A stretch of 64,000 bases of DNA from CAVPOO01 sp963707015 (GTDB taxonomy: Bacteria > Pseudomonadota > Gammaproteobacteria > Thiohalobacterales > Thiohalobacteraceae), in the NCBI GenBank assembly GCA_963707015.1, contig CAVPOO010000007.1:496001-560000 (forward strand). The letters run 5' to 3'. A program made the position numbers and the translations under genes. Below are positions 37,007 through 46,460 of the stretch, in pieces. How positions within the stretch are numbered: the stretch's first letter is position 1; the number at the start of each line of letters is the position of its first letter. Below the pieces are notes generated by a model. It did no database searches. It had not been told where the DNA came from and was given only the letters and a program-made list of their open reading frames with translations.

Positions 37007-37258
37007 TTACGTCTTCTTGATCAGCCCGATGAGGAACAGCAGCAGCGCCGCCCCGACTGTCGCGGTAATGATGGAGCCGACCAGCCCGCCCGCCGAGATG
37101 CCCAGCAGGCCGAAGACAAAGCCGCCCACGACGGCGCCGATGACGCCGACGATGATGTTGCCGAGCAGGCCGAAACCGCCCCCTTTCATCAGGGTTCCGG
37201 CCAGCCAGCCGGCCACGGCGCCGATCGCCAGGAATATGATCAATGCCTGTAGATCCAT
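37007..37258 (-). CDS. GlsB/YeaQ/YmgE family stress membrane protein
   Basis: 83 residues with three hydrophobic, Gly-rich helices: IIFLAIGAVAGWLAGTLMKG, GLLGNIIVGVIGAVVGGFVF, and GSIITATVGAALLLFLIGLI. This is the transglycosylase-associated (GlsB/YeaQ/YmgE) pattern. Such inner-membrane proteins respond to stress; the mechanism is unknown. A strong GGGAGGAG site precedes the ATG at 37258. Confidence 0.93.
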   Translation of the reverse strand: MDLQALIIFLAIGAVAGWLAGTLMKGGGFGLLGNIIVGVIGAVVGGFVFGLLGISAGGLVGSIITATVGAALLLFLIGLIKKT

Positions 37259-37376
37259 TTTTCTCCTCCCTTTGCAGGTAAAAGCTGCAGCTAAAACCAG
37301 TGAGCTTGCCGGTCCGCCGAGATCCGGCACTACCGAACCGGCAGGCACTGCGTGGCTATTCCTTCGAGGCCGGGCG

Positions 37377-37595
37377 CTACTTCAAGCCAACCTTCTCCGC
37401 CAGGGTCCTGGTATTAATCCCCAGCAGGGAATAGACCGGGCAAGTACCGAACAGGCCGGTGATGATCAACACCAGGCCAACCCAGCCGACCACGGTCTGC
37501 AGGCCGACGAACACATTGCCGACCAGCAGCGCACCCAGGATCACCCGGATGACCCGATCCACGTTGCCGGTATTCCTGGCGAACAGTTTACTCAT
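37377..37595 (-). CDS. DUF2892 membrane protein
   Basis: 72 residues: MSKLFARNTGNVDRVIRVIL followed by two hydrophobic helices (ALLVGNVFVGL, WVGLVLIITGLFGTCPVYSLLG). The NxxxxDRxxRxxxG start and the GxCPxYxxxG end are the DUF2892 signature, also found in the membrane part of YgaP. The ATG shares one base with the stop of the upstream lipoprotein gene (TGATG), so they form an operon. Confidence 0.93.
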   Translation of the reverse strand: MSKLFARNTGNVDRVIRVILGALLVGNVFVGLQTVVGWVGLVLIITGLFGTCPVYSLLGINTRTLAEKVGLK

Positions 37596-37777
37596 CACTC
37601 CTTGACCTTCTTTTCGATGTCTTCCATCGTCTCTTTCGTACTATCCGACATGTCTGAGGCGGTTTCATCGATGGCCTTGCCAGCCTTCTCGGCAGGCCCT
37701 TCTTTCTCGCAGGCAGACAGGCCGGCCACCGCAAGGCCCGCGACCAGCACCGCGACAACCACTTTGCGAATCGTCAT
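37595..37777 (-). CDS. Small lipoprotein
   Basis: 60 residues: signal peptide MTIRKVVVAVLVAGLAVAG, lipobox LSAC (Cys23), then a charged helical part (AEKAGKAIDETASDM, MEDIEKKVKE). It has the look of small entericidin- or apolipoprotein-like lipoproteins, without firm family assignment. An AAGGAGAAAATC site precedes the ATG. Coupled to the DUF2892 gene. Confidence 0.8.
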   Translation of the reverse strand: MTIRKVVVAVLVAGLAVAGLSACEKEGPAEKAGKAIDETASDMSDSTKETMEDIEKKVKE

Positions 37778-38007
37778 GATTTTCTCCTTTTGCTGAACAC
37801 TGTAAAAGTCCTCGCCACGCGATCCACGGGCAAGCGGAACCCTTTTGAATATACCGTATCCCGGATACAGCATAGCATTATCCCTGGAATCTTCTAACGC
37901 GGGGTACAGGATTGAGGGCTTGAGTACACTGACAGGCCCGCGGCTGAAGGCAGGCATCTTACAACCCTTAACAGAACCGGACGTTCCCGTCCTGCAATTG
38001 TGCTTCG

Positions 38008-38145
38008 CTAGCCCGCATTTCTCACCGGGCGGCGTGGGAAGATCGTATTCTCTTGCGTCCATTGGAATTGTGTTGAACATGCAAAAGGCAACGTGTTTTT
38101 TTGAGCTGCCTATCCCGGCCCTGGCTGGTTCTCGCGCGGCACCGG
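38008..38145. repeat. Half copy of the MITE-like element
   Basis: Begins with the same 22-bp terminal sequence (38008-38029) and contains a second conserved block, tgcctatcccggccctggctggttctcgcg-like, at ~38112-38141. Both blocks occur in inverted orientation in the element at 36661-36908 with the same spacing (~80 bases), but the bases between them are unrelated. The other half is missing. Confidence 0.7.
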
Positions 38146-38207
38146 GGTGAAATTACACGCCACCAGTATCATGTCGTTCGGATTACTCCCTTTGCGAATG
38201 AAAGTGA

Positions 38208-38366
38208 CTACACTATACAGGCGCCGCAGTGGCTGGTTTCACAGCCGATGTGAGTGCCCGTCTGTCCCAGCTGCTCGCGAATCACGTGCACCAGCAGTTC
38301 CCGGGGGTCGACGAGGGTTTCCACGGCATGGCCGTTGAGCGTAAACGCAATGTGTGTCTTCGCCAT
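38208..38366 (-). pseudogene. Truncated 2Fe-2S small subunit of a molybdenum hydroxylase (CoxS/CutS-like)
   Basis: 52 codons: MAKTHIAFTLNGHAVETLVD then LLVHVIREQLGQTGTHIGCE and SHCGACIV, the plant-type [2Fe-2S] start of CoxS/XdhC-like subunits (first three Cys ligands). A TAG follows at once, where a full protein has a further ~100 residues with the fourth ligand and the second cluster. The half MITE-like repeat lies ~60 bases beyond. The large subunit is absent. Confidence 0.85.
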
Positions 38367-38371
38367 GTCCG

Positions 38372-39235
38372 TTATCCTCTTGCCCGTACCAGCGCATCGC
38401 GCAGGGAGCGCCGCGCCATCTCGGCAGCCATGTGAGTCTTGTACTCCGCATCACCGCGCAGATCTTCCGCCGGGTCGCAGACCTCCATCACCTTTGCCGC
38501 GGCCTGCTCGATCAGCGCCTCGCTGAGCGTCTGGCCACGCAACAGGTTTTCTGCCTCCTCGGCGCGTATCGCCATGGGCGCGACGTTGGTGAGGGCTATG
38601 CGAATCTCGGAACAGCGGTCGCCTTCCAGGTGCAGGACGACGGCCGCAGCTGCCGTGGCATAGTCGCCGGTTTTACGCTTCAATTTGTTAAAGCCGTAGC
38701 CGGTTCCGGCACCGAAGGCCGGCACCTGGATCTCGGTCAGCAACTCACCCGCTTCCAGCTGCGTCCAGTAGGTGCCAAGGAAGAAACCGTTGGCTGCAAC
38801 CGTACGCTGGCCGTCCGCTCCGGTGAGCACGAAACTGGCGTCGACCGCCATCATGATGGCGGGATGGTCGTTACCGGGATCACCGTGGACGATGTCACCG
38901 CCGATGGTGCCACGGTTTCTGACCTGCGGATCGGCGATTAATTTCGCGGCATCGCTGATCAGTGGACATTTCTCCTGGATGACCGTGGAAGCGATGAGCT
39001 CGGTCTCTGTCGTCATCGCGCCGATCCTGATCAAAGCGCCGTCTTCCCGCACACCCTTGAGTTCACTGATGCTGTTGATGTCGACGAGGTGCGCAGGTTC
39101 GGCGAAACGCAGCTTCATCATGGGCAGCAGGCTGTGGCCGCCCGCAAGGATCCTGGCATCTTGGTGTTCAGCCAACAATTTGACGCCCTCATCCAGACTG
39201 GACGGCGCATGGTATTCGAATCCGCCGGGTATCAT
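38372..39235 (-). CDS. FAD-binding medium subunit of a molybdenum hydroxylase (CoxM-like)
   Basis: 287 residues. Motifs AGGHSLLPMMKLRFAEPAHLVDI and the FAD-binding TIGGDIVHGDPGNDHPA are those of the CO dehydrogenase/xanthine dehydrogenase medium subunit. The start at 39235 has the usual MIPGGFEYHAP beginning. The partner small subunit directly downstream is truncated and no large subunit follows, so the complex cannot be formed from this locus. Substrate unknown. Confidence 0.92.
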   Translation of the reverse strand: MIPGGFEYHAPSSLDEGVKLLAEHQDARILAGGHSLLPMMKLRFAEPAHLVDINSISELKGVREDGALIRIGAMTTETELIASTVIQEKCPLISDAAKLIADPQVRNRGTIGGDIVHGDPGNDHPAIMMAVDASFVLTGADGQRTVAANGFFLGTYWTQLEAGELLTEIQVPAFGAGTGYGFNKLKRKTGDYATAAAAVVLHLEGDRCSEIRIALTNVAPMAIRAEEAENLLRGQTLSEALIEQAAAKVMEVCDPAEDLRGDAEYKTHMAAEMARRSLRDALVRARG

Positions 39236-39623
39236 TGTTTCTCCTCCCGGGTGGCTTACCTGGCGCCAGGTAAAGGGCATTGGCGGCCTTGTACCGCTAT
39301 GACGTCGGATAGATAAGGGTGTTCCGGAAAACAACCATGCAATCACCAAAGCTTTTCATTACCGCGGGTATCGCATTTTGCCAAGGTAAGCATAGGGCAC
39401 GCGCGACACTCCGTTTGTGCGGCCAAACGGAAGGCACAAGTGGCTCCAGGCGCGGCCGGCAGCACGCACGGCGTGCCCCGTTTCCGGCTGCGAGGTGAAA
39501 CAGCAAAACAAATGAACCTGTTAGCCATTGATTACCTGACGACCTGTTGACGGGAGACGCCGCTCCGTCCAGCCCCGTGCGGTTCTGTCACCTTAACGCG
39601 AAACGCTCAGGGTGCCGGGCGAT
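39236..39623. other. Gene-free region between divergent genes
   Basis: Spacer between coxM (minus) and the mprF side (plus). No protein recognised; must hold both promoters. Confidence 0.45.
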
Positions 39624-39731
39624 ATGACCCCGTATGAAATCGAGCGGAGGGCGGGTATCGTCGGGTTTGCCACGCTGATCTGGCTGGCACATTATTACCG
39701 GCGACGCCGATCCGGCCACAGCGCCTCATGA
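39624..39731 (+). CDS. Possible 35-residue single-pass membrane peptide
   Basis: Reads MTPYEIERRAGIVGFATLIW followed by LAHYYRRRRSGHSAS: one hydrophobic helix and a strongly basic end. It lies just upstream of mprF on the same strand. The ribosome-binding site is weak (ggcgat), so it may be chance. Confidence 0.35.
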   Translation: MTPYEIERRAGIVGFATLIWLAHYYRRRRSGHSAS

Positions 39732-39819
39732 AAATGAAAGTCAACGCACGCGCATGAGTACCGACAGCACCCGGCGCACGCGCCGCATCGTCCCGGAGAA
39801 CGCGGCAGAGGACGGTGAC

Positions 39820-42435
39820 ATGACGGACCCCGTGCAGTCCCGACGGCTGCGCTGGGTTCGGCGGGTGCTAACCTCGGGATTCCTCGTGCTTGTCACTGTG
39901 CTGGCCACCCGCGAGTTACGCGGGCTGGATATTCACGCCGTGCGTGCGGTGCTGCAGGCGCTCACCCTGCCCCAACTGCTGATCATCCAGCTCTTCGCCG
40001 TAGCGGGCATACTGGCCATGAGCCTCTACGATTGGCGCGCCGCGCGCGCATTTGATATAGGACTCGCACCGCGCACGCTGATTCGTAACGCCTGGATCGC
40101 CAATGCATTCAACAATCTCATCGGCTTCTCCGGCCTGGCGGGGTCGGGTGTTCGCATGCTGCTGCTTACCGGTGAAGGCGTCGACGCCCGCAAGGCCGCG
40201 GCCTTCTCAGCGTTGATCATGGCGTCCGTTCCGGTGGGCCTGGCGGTACTGAGCTGGCCGCTGTTGCTCTCCGGTGGACCGGGCATGGACCGACTGCCGG
40301 TCCCGGGCTGGACCGCCTGGCTGGCGCTCTGTGCTTTTGCCGCCTATCTCCCGGTGTATGTGCTCACGTTCCATAGAGGGATGTTCGCGCACCTGCTGCG
40401 CGACCTTGCACCCCAACCCGCTGCTTCGCTGGCGGGGTTGATCGGCATCTCGACACTGGACTGGCTGCTCGCGGCGACAACCGCCTGGGTTGCACTCGAA
40501 TTCAGCGGCGCCGCGATACCCTGGACGCAGTTTCTCCCGGCTTTCGTGCTGGCCTCCACGCTCGGCATCCTGAGCCTGATCCCGGGCGGCCTCGGCGTAT
40601 TCGATGCCGCGCTGGTGGTGCTGCTTTACCCCTTCGCCCAGGGGGCGGAACACCTTGTCTCCGGCGTGCTCGTGTATCGCCTGTGCTATTACCTCGTGCC
40701 CTGGCTCATTGCGGTCTACCTGGGCGCAGACAAGTTGATGCTCCCGCAATACTGGCAACACACGCTGATCGTCCGCCAGTGGCGTGAAAGCAGGCTGCCG
40801 GGGCTGTTACGACTGCCGCTGAATGCACTCGCCTCGCTCGGCGTACGGGCGCTGGCGTACCTGTGCTTCGGCGGAGGCGTCGTGCTGCTCGCCTCGGCCG
40901 CCTTTCCAGCGCTGGCCGATCGCCTCGCCGTGCTGCACCGCTACGTGCCGCTCGCCGCCATCGAGATTTCGCACTTGCTGTCGGTCGCGACGGGCGTGCT
41001 GCTCATCGCCCTGTCGCGGGGTATTGCCGGGCAGGTACGCAGCGCCTACACCCTGACCCAGGGCTTGCTCGTTGGTGGCGCCTTCCTGACTTTTCTCAAG
41101 GGGATCGATTATGAAGAGGCCATTCTCCTGATCACCCTGGCCCTGCTCCTCAGACGGCAGCGCAGCCGCTTCTATCGCGAGAGTTATCCCTTGCTCAGTG
41201 CTCGCAGCCTGGCATGGCTGGCCGGCCTCGTTGCCGCCGTCATCGGCTTTGCCTGGCTGGGTGACTGGGTACACGGTGATATTCCGCTGGGCTGGGATCG
41301 CCTGTCACGCTTCGCCCCCGCACTGGAGGCGCCGCGGTTCGCGCGCGGCCTGCTGATCGCCACAGCCGTGGCTACCACATTCATCGGCTGGTCGTTCTAC
41401 CAGCGCCCGAAGACCGCATCCACCAGGCCCGACGCGCAGTCGCTGGCCGAAGCCGAAACGATTTTGAAGCAGTATGGCGGCAGTGAATTCGCCCACCTGC
41501 TGTTTCTTGGCGACAAGTTTCTGCTCTGGTCGCCCGACCGCAAGGCGTTCATCCAGTATGGGAAGATTCGCGACCGTCTGATGGCGCTGGGCGATCCGTG
41601 CGGCGATCCGGCTGCCTTCGATGCCGCGATCATCGCATTTCGTGACTACGCCGACCGGCACGACCTGACGCCGTGTTTCTACGAAGTCAGCGAAACCCAC
41701 ATGCACCGCTACCACGACGCCGGTTTCGCCTTGTTCAAGCTGGGGGAAACGGCGATCGTCGAGCTGGGGGCCTTCACCACCGCGGGTAAACGCGGCGAAA
41801 CGCTGCGTCATAGCGTCAACCGTGCCAGGCGGGCCGGCGCCGAATTTGAACTGCTCGATCAGCCGCTCGGCGATGCATTCTGGCCACAGCTGCGCGCCAT
41901 CTCAGATGCCTGGCTCGAAGCGCGCGGCGCCGCCGAGAAAGGCTTTTCGCTCGGCAACTACGACGAAGCCTATTTACGCCGCAGTCCCATCGCGGTGGTC
42001 AGGGTGAACGAGCGCGTCGTCGCCTTCGCCAACCTGACGCCGGACTACGGCAGTCATGCGGAACTGAGCATCGACCTCATGCGTTACCGCCCGGATGCGC
42101 CGCCCGGAACCATGGATTATCTTTTTGTCGAGCTGATTCAGTATGCGCAGGCGCAAGGTTATCAGTACTTTAACCTGGGCATGGCGCCGCTCGGCGGGGT
42201 GGGCGAAACGCGTTACGCGCGCGCCAGCGAGAAAGTCGCCCGCCTCGCCTTCGAGTACGGCAAGCGTTTCTATAACTACAAGGGACTGCGCAGCTTCAAG
42301 GAGAAGTTTCACCCCCAATGGCGCAGCGCCTATCTTGCCTACCCCGTCCTCACACCGCTCCCGACGCTGCTGATAGACAGCGCGGCCTTGATCGCCGGAG
42401 GCTACCGGCGGATATTTTTCAAGTCCGATAGATAG
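39820..42435 (+). CDS. mprF: MprF-type phosphatidylglycerol lysyltransferase/flippase
   Basis: About 871 residues: an N-terminal membrane half with many helices (flippase; NNLIGFSGLAGSGVRMLLL, SLIPGGLGVFDAALVVLL) and a C-terminal cytosolic synthase domain (FLGDKFLLWSPDRKAFIQYG, YFNLGMAPLGGVG, FKEKFHPQWRSAYL). It transfers an amino acid, usually lysine or alanine, from tRNA to phosphatidylglycerol and exposes the lipid, lowering surface charge. The ATG at 39820 has GAGGACGG upstream and is preferred over an in-frame ATG at 39754 without a site. Confidence 0.93.
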   Translation: MTDPVQSRRLRWVRRVLTSGFLVLVTVLATRELRGLDIHAVRAVLQALTLPQLLIIQLFAVAGILAMSLYDWRAARAFDIGLAPRTLIRNAWIANAFNNLIGFSGLAGSGVRMLLLTGEGVDARKAAAFSALIMASVPVGLAVLSWPLLLSGGPGMDRLPVPGWTAWLALCAFAAYLPVYVLTFHRGMFAHLLRDLAPQPAASLAGLIGISTLDWLLAATTAWVALEFSGAAIPWTQFLPAFVLASTLGILSLIPGGLGVFDAALVVLLYPFAQGAEHLVSGVLVYRLCYYLVPWLIAVYLGADKLMLPQYWQHTLIVRQWRESRLPGLLRLPLNALASLGVRALAYLCFGGGVVLLASAAFPALADRLAVLHRYVPLAAIEISHLLSVATGVLLIALSRGIAGQVRSAYTLTQGLLVGGAFLTFLKGIDYEEAILLITLALLLRRQRSRFYRESYPLLSARSLAWLAGLVAAVIGFAWLGDWVHGDIPLGWDRLSRFAPALEAPRFARGLLIATAVATTFIGWSFYQRPKTASTRPDAQSLAEAETILKQYGGSEFAHLLFLGDKFLLWSPDRKAFIQYGKIRDRLMALGDPCGDPAAFDAAIIAFRDYADRHDLTPCFYEVSETHMHRYHDAGFALFKLGETAIVELGAFTTAGKRGETLRHSVNRARRAGAEFELLDQPLGDAFWPQLRAISDAWLEARGAAEKGFSLGNYDEAYLRRSPIAVVRVNERVVAFANLTPDYGSHAELSIDLMRYRPDAPPGTMDYLFVELIQYAQAQGYQYFNLGMAPLGGVGETRYARASEKVARLAFEYGKRFYNYKGLRSFKEKFHPQWRSAYLAYPVLTPLPTLLIDSAALIAGGYRRIFFKSDR

Positions 42436-42446
42436 GAAACAGTTGC

Positions 42447-43091
42447 ATGGAAATGCTACGCCAGTTCGAGTTTGGCCTCAGCCCCACGGCATTGCTGCTG
42501 CTGGTCGTGTACCACGTCCATCTCTACCGGAAAATGCGCCGCGATCCCTTGAGCACCTCGCTGGGGCTCGCACGCCGCACGCGCGCCCTGTGGGTGCAGG
42601 CGATCATGCGCGGTGGCAAGGATATCCTGGCGATACAGACTCTGCGCAACTGGACCATGGCGGCGACCTTCCTGGCCTCCGCCTCCATCCTGATCGGGCT
42701 GGGGGTGTTCAATCTGGCGGTTACCGCCGACAAACAGGGCGAACTGTCACAGCTGTTGAGCCACCTGGGCAGCGGTCACCCCGGGTTGTGGCTCGGCAAG
42801 CTCATTCTGTTGGGCGCCGATTTCCTGTTCGCGTTTTTCAACTTTACCCTTGCCGTGCGTTACTTCAATCATACCGGTTTCATGATCAACCTGCCGGCCG
42901 ATGCCACCACCGAAATCAGTGTCGAGGACGTTACTGACATCCTCGACCGCGGCGGCACACACTATACGCTCGGCATGCGTGGCTATTACCTCGCCATACC
43001 GCTGGCCTTATGGCTGTTTGGTCCACTGTGGCTGCTGGCCGGGACGCTATTGCTCGTCGCCAGCCTCTACCGGATCGATCGTGGTGTCTAA
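42447..43091 (+). CDS. DUF599 membrane protein
   Basis: 214 residues with about four membrane helices. LLLLVVYHVHLYRKMRRDP and MRGGKDILAIQTLRNWTMAA are typical of DUF599, as is FAFFNFTLAVRYFNHTGFMI. Function unknown. It follows mprF by 11 bases, so both are probably one transcript. Confidence 0.9.
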   Translation: MEMLRQFEFGLSPTALLLLVVYHVHLYRKMRRDPLSTSLGLARRTRALWVQAIMRGGKDILAIQTLRNWTMAATFLASASILIGLGVFNLAVTADKQGELSQLLSHLGSGHPGLWLGKLILLGADFLFAFFNFTLAVRYFNHTGFMINLPADATTEISVEDVTDILDRGGTHYTLGMRGYYLAIPLALWLFGPLWLLAGTLLLVASLYRIDRGV

Positions 43092-43159
43092 GGAATCTGC
43101 CTGACCTCTGGACGCTGTTTCTCGTTCGAAGACAAACAGCGCGTCTGCTGCCTGACCAA

Positions 43160-44599
43160 TCATTTCCTCTTGAGCCGGTCCCAGGCGCCCAGCGCCCGGG
43201 TACGGCTTCCCGCCAGATCCACAACCGGCTCAGGGTAGGTTTCTCCGACAACGACGCCCGCCTCTTCCAGGACGGCTAAAGGCGCCTGCCAGGGATTGTG
43301 GATCCATTTGGCCGGCAGCTTTTGCAGTTCCGGTACCCAGCGGCGGACATAGCTGCCGTCGGGATCGAAGCGTTGCCCCTGACGAACCGGGTTGAACACC
43401 CGGAAGTAGGGTGCGGCGTCGGCGCCGCAACCGGCGGTCCATTGCCAGCCCAGGGTGTTATTGGCGAGATCGGCGTCCACCAGAGTATCCCAAAACCAGC
43501 GCGCACCTTCCTGCCAGGGGATTAACAGGTTCTTCGTCAATAGAGAGGCGACCACCATGCGCACCCGGTTGTGCATCCATCCCGTGGTCCAGAGTTCCCG
43601 CATGCCAGCGTCCACCAGTGGAATGCCGGTTCGCCCCTGTTGCCAGCGTTGCAGATCTTTCTGGTAGCCCTGACGCCAGGGGAAATGTTCAAAGCGTGGA
43701 TCCAATGGCTGATCCGCCGTATGCGGAAAGTGGCAGAGCAGGTGATGGCCAAATTCCCGCCAGGCCAGTTGGCGCAAATAGCCCTCCGCCGCCTCTATAA
43801 CGCCGGATTGTGTGCGGGTCGCTGCCCAGGCCTGCACCCGTTGCCAGACCTGATGGGGGCTGATTTCGCCAAAATGCAGATGGGGTGACAGACGCGACGT
43901 ACCCGGCAGGGCCGGCCGGTCGCGGTCCTCGGGATAAGTCAGCAATGCCTCCTCACACAGCGTCTCCAGTGCTTCATGGGCGCCGGCCTCACCCGGCTGC
44001 CAGTGTGCGTAAAAGTCTTGGTCCCAGGGAATGGTTGGCAGCAGTCCCAACGCGCGCACCGACACACCTTGTACTCGTGGGACAGCTGGGAGGTTATCGG
44101 GGCACTGCGTGACAGGCCGGCTTACACCGGTCTTTTGCAGGTTATTCCAGAACGCCGTGTAGACACGGTAGGGACTGCCGTCGCTCTTCACCAGATCCCG
44201 CGGCTCGCGCAGCAGGTTGCCCGTGTAGCTGTGCACCACGAGGCCCTGATCGCACAGGACGGATTCGATCGCCTCGTCACGGGCAATGCCATCGGGTTCG
44301 TATTCGCGGTTCCAGTACAGCGACTGTGCATTCAGTTCTTTGGCAAGCTGCGGCAATTCCGCTAAGGCGTCCCCGGCTAATACGAGCAAGTCACTGCCGC
44401 GTTCCTGCAGGGACGTCTTCAAGGACGTCAGGCTGTGGTGCAGCCACCAGGCACTGGCGGCGCCCAGTGGCCAGTGGCCTCGCGGCTCGTCGTGGATGTA
44501 GACCGGCAGGGGCGTGTCACCGGCGTCCAGTGCCGCCTGTAATGCGGGATTGTCCTGCAGACGCAGATCGCGGCGGAGCCAGACCAGTGCCATACCCAT
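43160..44599 (-). CDS. phrB: Deoxyribodipyrimidine photolyase (class I)
   Basis: 479 residues. N-terminal antenna domain (LVWLRRDLRLQDNPALQAAL) and C-terminal FAD domain with GIPLVDAGMRELWTTGWMHN, WDTLVDADLANNTLGWQWTA and YFRVFNPVRQGQRFDPDG. Uses light to split UV-induced cyclobutane pyrimidine dimers. The start at 44599 has AAAGGAAC upstream. Convergent with DUF599. Confidence 0.95.
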   Translation of the reverse strand: MGMALVWLRRDLRLQDNPALQAALDAGDTPLPVYIHDEPRGHWPLGAASAWWLHHSLTSLKTSLQERGSDLLVLAGDALAELPQLAKELNAQSLYWNREYEPDGIARDEAIESVLCDQGLVVHSYTGNLLREPRDLVKSDGSPYRVYTAFWNNLQKTGVSRPVTQCPDNLPAVPRVQGVSVRALGLLPTIPWDQDFYAHWQPGEAGAHEALETLCEEALLTYPEDRDRPALPGTSRLSPHLHFGEISPHQVWQRVQAWAATRTQSGVIEAAEGYLRQLAWREFGHHLLCHFPHTADQPLDPRFEHFPWRQGYQKDLQRWQQGRTGIPLVDAGMRELWTTGWMHNRVRMVVASLLTKNLLIPWQEGARWFWDTLVDADLANNTLGWQWTAGCGADAAPYFRVFNPVRQGQRFDPDGSYVRRWVPELQKLPAKWIHNPWQAPLAVLEEAGVVVGETYPEPVVDLAGSRTRALGAWDRLKRK

Positions 44600-45097
44600 G
44601 GAATGCGTTCCTTTTACGCTGCGGGGGGTTCCCGATCTCTCGCACAGCAGTTTGCGGGTCTTTACGCGCCGCGCGCAGATTGCACCGGACACTGCTCCCC
44701 TCAAGGGTCTCTGGAGTCAAAATGCAGGGTTAGCGCTTGTTGCGCAACCCGCCAGGGATTGCCAAGCAATACAACGCCATTGCTAATGCGTGCCTCCCGG
44801 CACATCCGGGGGGTACGGCACAGACGGCGTGCCTGACCCACCCTGCATGGATTATGGAACCGCCTGAGTCAGTGCCATTCCGGTCAGACCCTGGTTGTTG
44901 CCTAGTTTAGCGAAAACCGGGATCTGACCGCCGTTTTTTCTCCACCACTTTGCGGGCAGGGCGTGGAATCCTGCGCCGGGCAGCTTGACGCGGATTGCGA
45001 ACCGGCGTAGCGTCTGCCGACCAAAGAAAGTCATCTCACCGGATCCAACTCTCAACCCGACAGGAAACGCCTGCGCCGCAACGCTGCGGAGGGGAAT
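44600..45097. other. Gene-free region
   Basis: Spacer between phr (minus) and secF (plus), ~500 bases. I see no gene; it carries the promoters and the GGAGGGG site for secF. Confidence 0.5.
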
Positions 45098-46036
45098 ATG
45101 GAATTCTTCAAGACTGCCACGCACATCGATTTCATGGGCAAGCGCTGGCTGGTGGCCGCGGTGCTTGCCGCATTGATTGCCACCAGCCTGGGCTCGCTGT
45201 TCATTCGCGGGCTGGCGCTGGGGCTGGACTTCACCGGTGGTACGCTGATTGAGGTCAGCTATGCCGCGCCCGTCGACCTGTCCGCGGTGCGGGAGGCACT
45301 GAGCGAGGGAGGATTCGGCGGCGCCGTGGTGCAGCACGTCGGATCGCCCCGCGAGGTCATGGTGCGGCTGGCGCCCCGCGCCGGTGAGAACAGCGCGCAA
45401 CTCAATACCCGGGTGCTGGGTGCGCTGCAGCAGGCCAGTCCCGACAAGGTCGACATGCGCAGAGTCGAGTTTGTGGGCTCCCAGGTGGGGGACGAACTCA
45501 CCGAGCAGGGCGGCCTGGCCATGCTGTTTGCGCTGATCGGCATCCTCATCTATGTGGCACTGCGCTTCGAGTGGCGTTTCTCACTGGGCGCGGTGCTGGC
45601 CACCGTGCACGACGCCATTTTTACGCTGGGCTTTTTTTCGCTGTTCCAGATCGAGTTCGACCTCACCGTGATGGCGGCGGTGCTCGCCGTCATCGGCTAC
45701 TCCCTGAACGATACCATCGTGGTATTCGATCGTATCCGCGAGAACTTCCGCCGCATGCGCACGGGTACCGTGGCCGACGTGATGAACGTGTCGATCAACC
45801 AGACCCTGTCGCGAACCATTATGACCGCGCTGACCACCATGCTGGTGGTGGTGGCTCTGTTCATCTTCGGCGGACAGGTGGTACACGGATTCGCGCTGGC
45901 GCTTATCGTTGGCATCCTGATCGGTACCGTTTCCTCGATCTATGTCGCCAGCCCCCTGGCGCTGTGGCTGGGCATCACCCGCGCCAACATGGCCCCGGTA
46001 AAACGACCGGCCGCCGAGACCGATGCCAGACCCTGA
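45098..46036 (+). CDS. secF: Protein translocase subunit SecF, without adjacent secD
   Basis: 312 residues with six membrane helices. LGLDFTGGTLIEV, FVGSQVGDELTEQGG, IGYSLNDTIVVFDRIRENFR and NQTLSRTIMTALTTMLVV are diagnostic for SecF. With SecD it helps late stages of protein export using the proton gradient. secD normally lies directly upstream; here it is absent from the window. A strong GGAGGGG site precedes the ATG. Confidence 0.95.
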   Translation: MEFFKTATHIDFMGKRWLVAAVLAALIATSLGSLFIRGLALGLDFTGGTLIEVSYAAPVDLSAVREALSEGGFGGAVVQHVGSPREVMVRLAPRAGENSAQLNTRVLGALQQASPDKVDMRRVEFVGSQVGDELTEQGGLAMLFALIGILIYVALRFEWRFSLGAVLATVHDAIFTLGFFSLFQIEFDLTVMAAVLAVIGYSLNDTIVVFDRIRENFRRMRTGTVADVMNVSINQTLSRTIMTALTTMLVVVALFIFGGQVVHGFALALIVGILIGTVSSIYVASPLALWLGITRANMAPVKRPAAETDARP

Positions 46037-46100
46037 ACCCGCCATTGCCCGGGGACGGCGCGGATCCGTCTCTATCCGGGTGCATTGAGGTCGAGCGACA

Positions 46101-46430
46101 TCAGGCCGCCGCCTCTGCGGCATTGAATGCAAGGTAAACCACACCATTCTCGACTTTCACCGGGTACTTGTGGGTGCAACCCGCGTCCGGTCCCTGCGCT
46201 TCACCGCTGGCCAGGTCAATCTTCCAGTTGTGCAGCGGGCAGGTGACGGTTCCCCCGTGGACAATGCCCTGGGACAGCGGTCCGCCCTTGTGCGGGCAGC
46301 GGTCTCTCAGCGCAAACACCTGGTCGGTTGCCGTGCGGAACACCGCGATGTCCATGGTGTCGGTGCGCAGTACCCGCGCCCCCAGGCGCGGGATGTCCTC
46401 CAGCTTTGCGATTTCGGTCCAGTTGGTCAT
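46101..46430 (-). CDS. nirD: Nitrite reductase (NADH) small subunit
   Basis: 109-residue Rieske-type protein with CPHKGGPL and CPLHNWKIDLASG, the two-Cys two-His cluster motif. NirD partners NirB in cytosolic reduction of nitrite to ammonium. It follows nirB on the same strand with a 30-base gap and GGAGAAG upstream of the ATG. Confidence 0.95.
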   Translation of the reverse strand: MTNWTEIAKLEDIPRLGARVLRTDTMDIAVFRTATDQVFALRDRCPHKGGPLSQGIVHGGTVTCPLHNWKIDLASGEAQGPDAGCTHKYPVKVENGVVYLAFNAAEAAA

Positions 46431-46460
46431 GTTGGCTTCTCCGGGCAGCCGCCGCTGCGG

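Noticed and set aside
36661..38145. CRISPR-like array from the repeated end sequences
   Set aside because: Only three copies, in both orientations and not evenly spaced; they are terminal inverted repeats.
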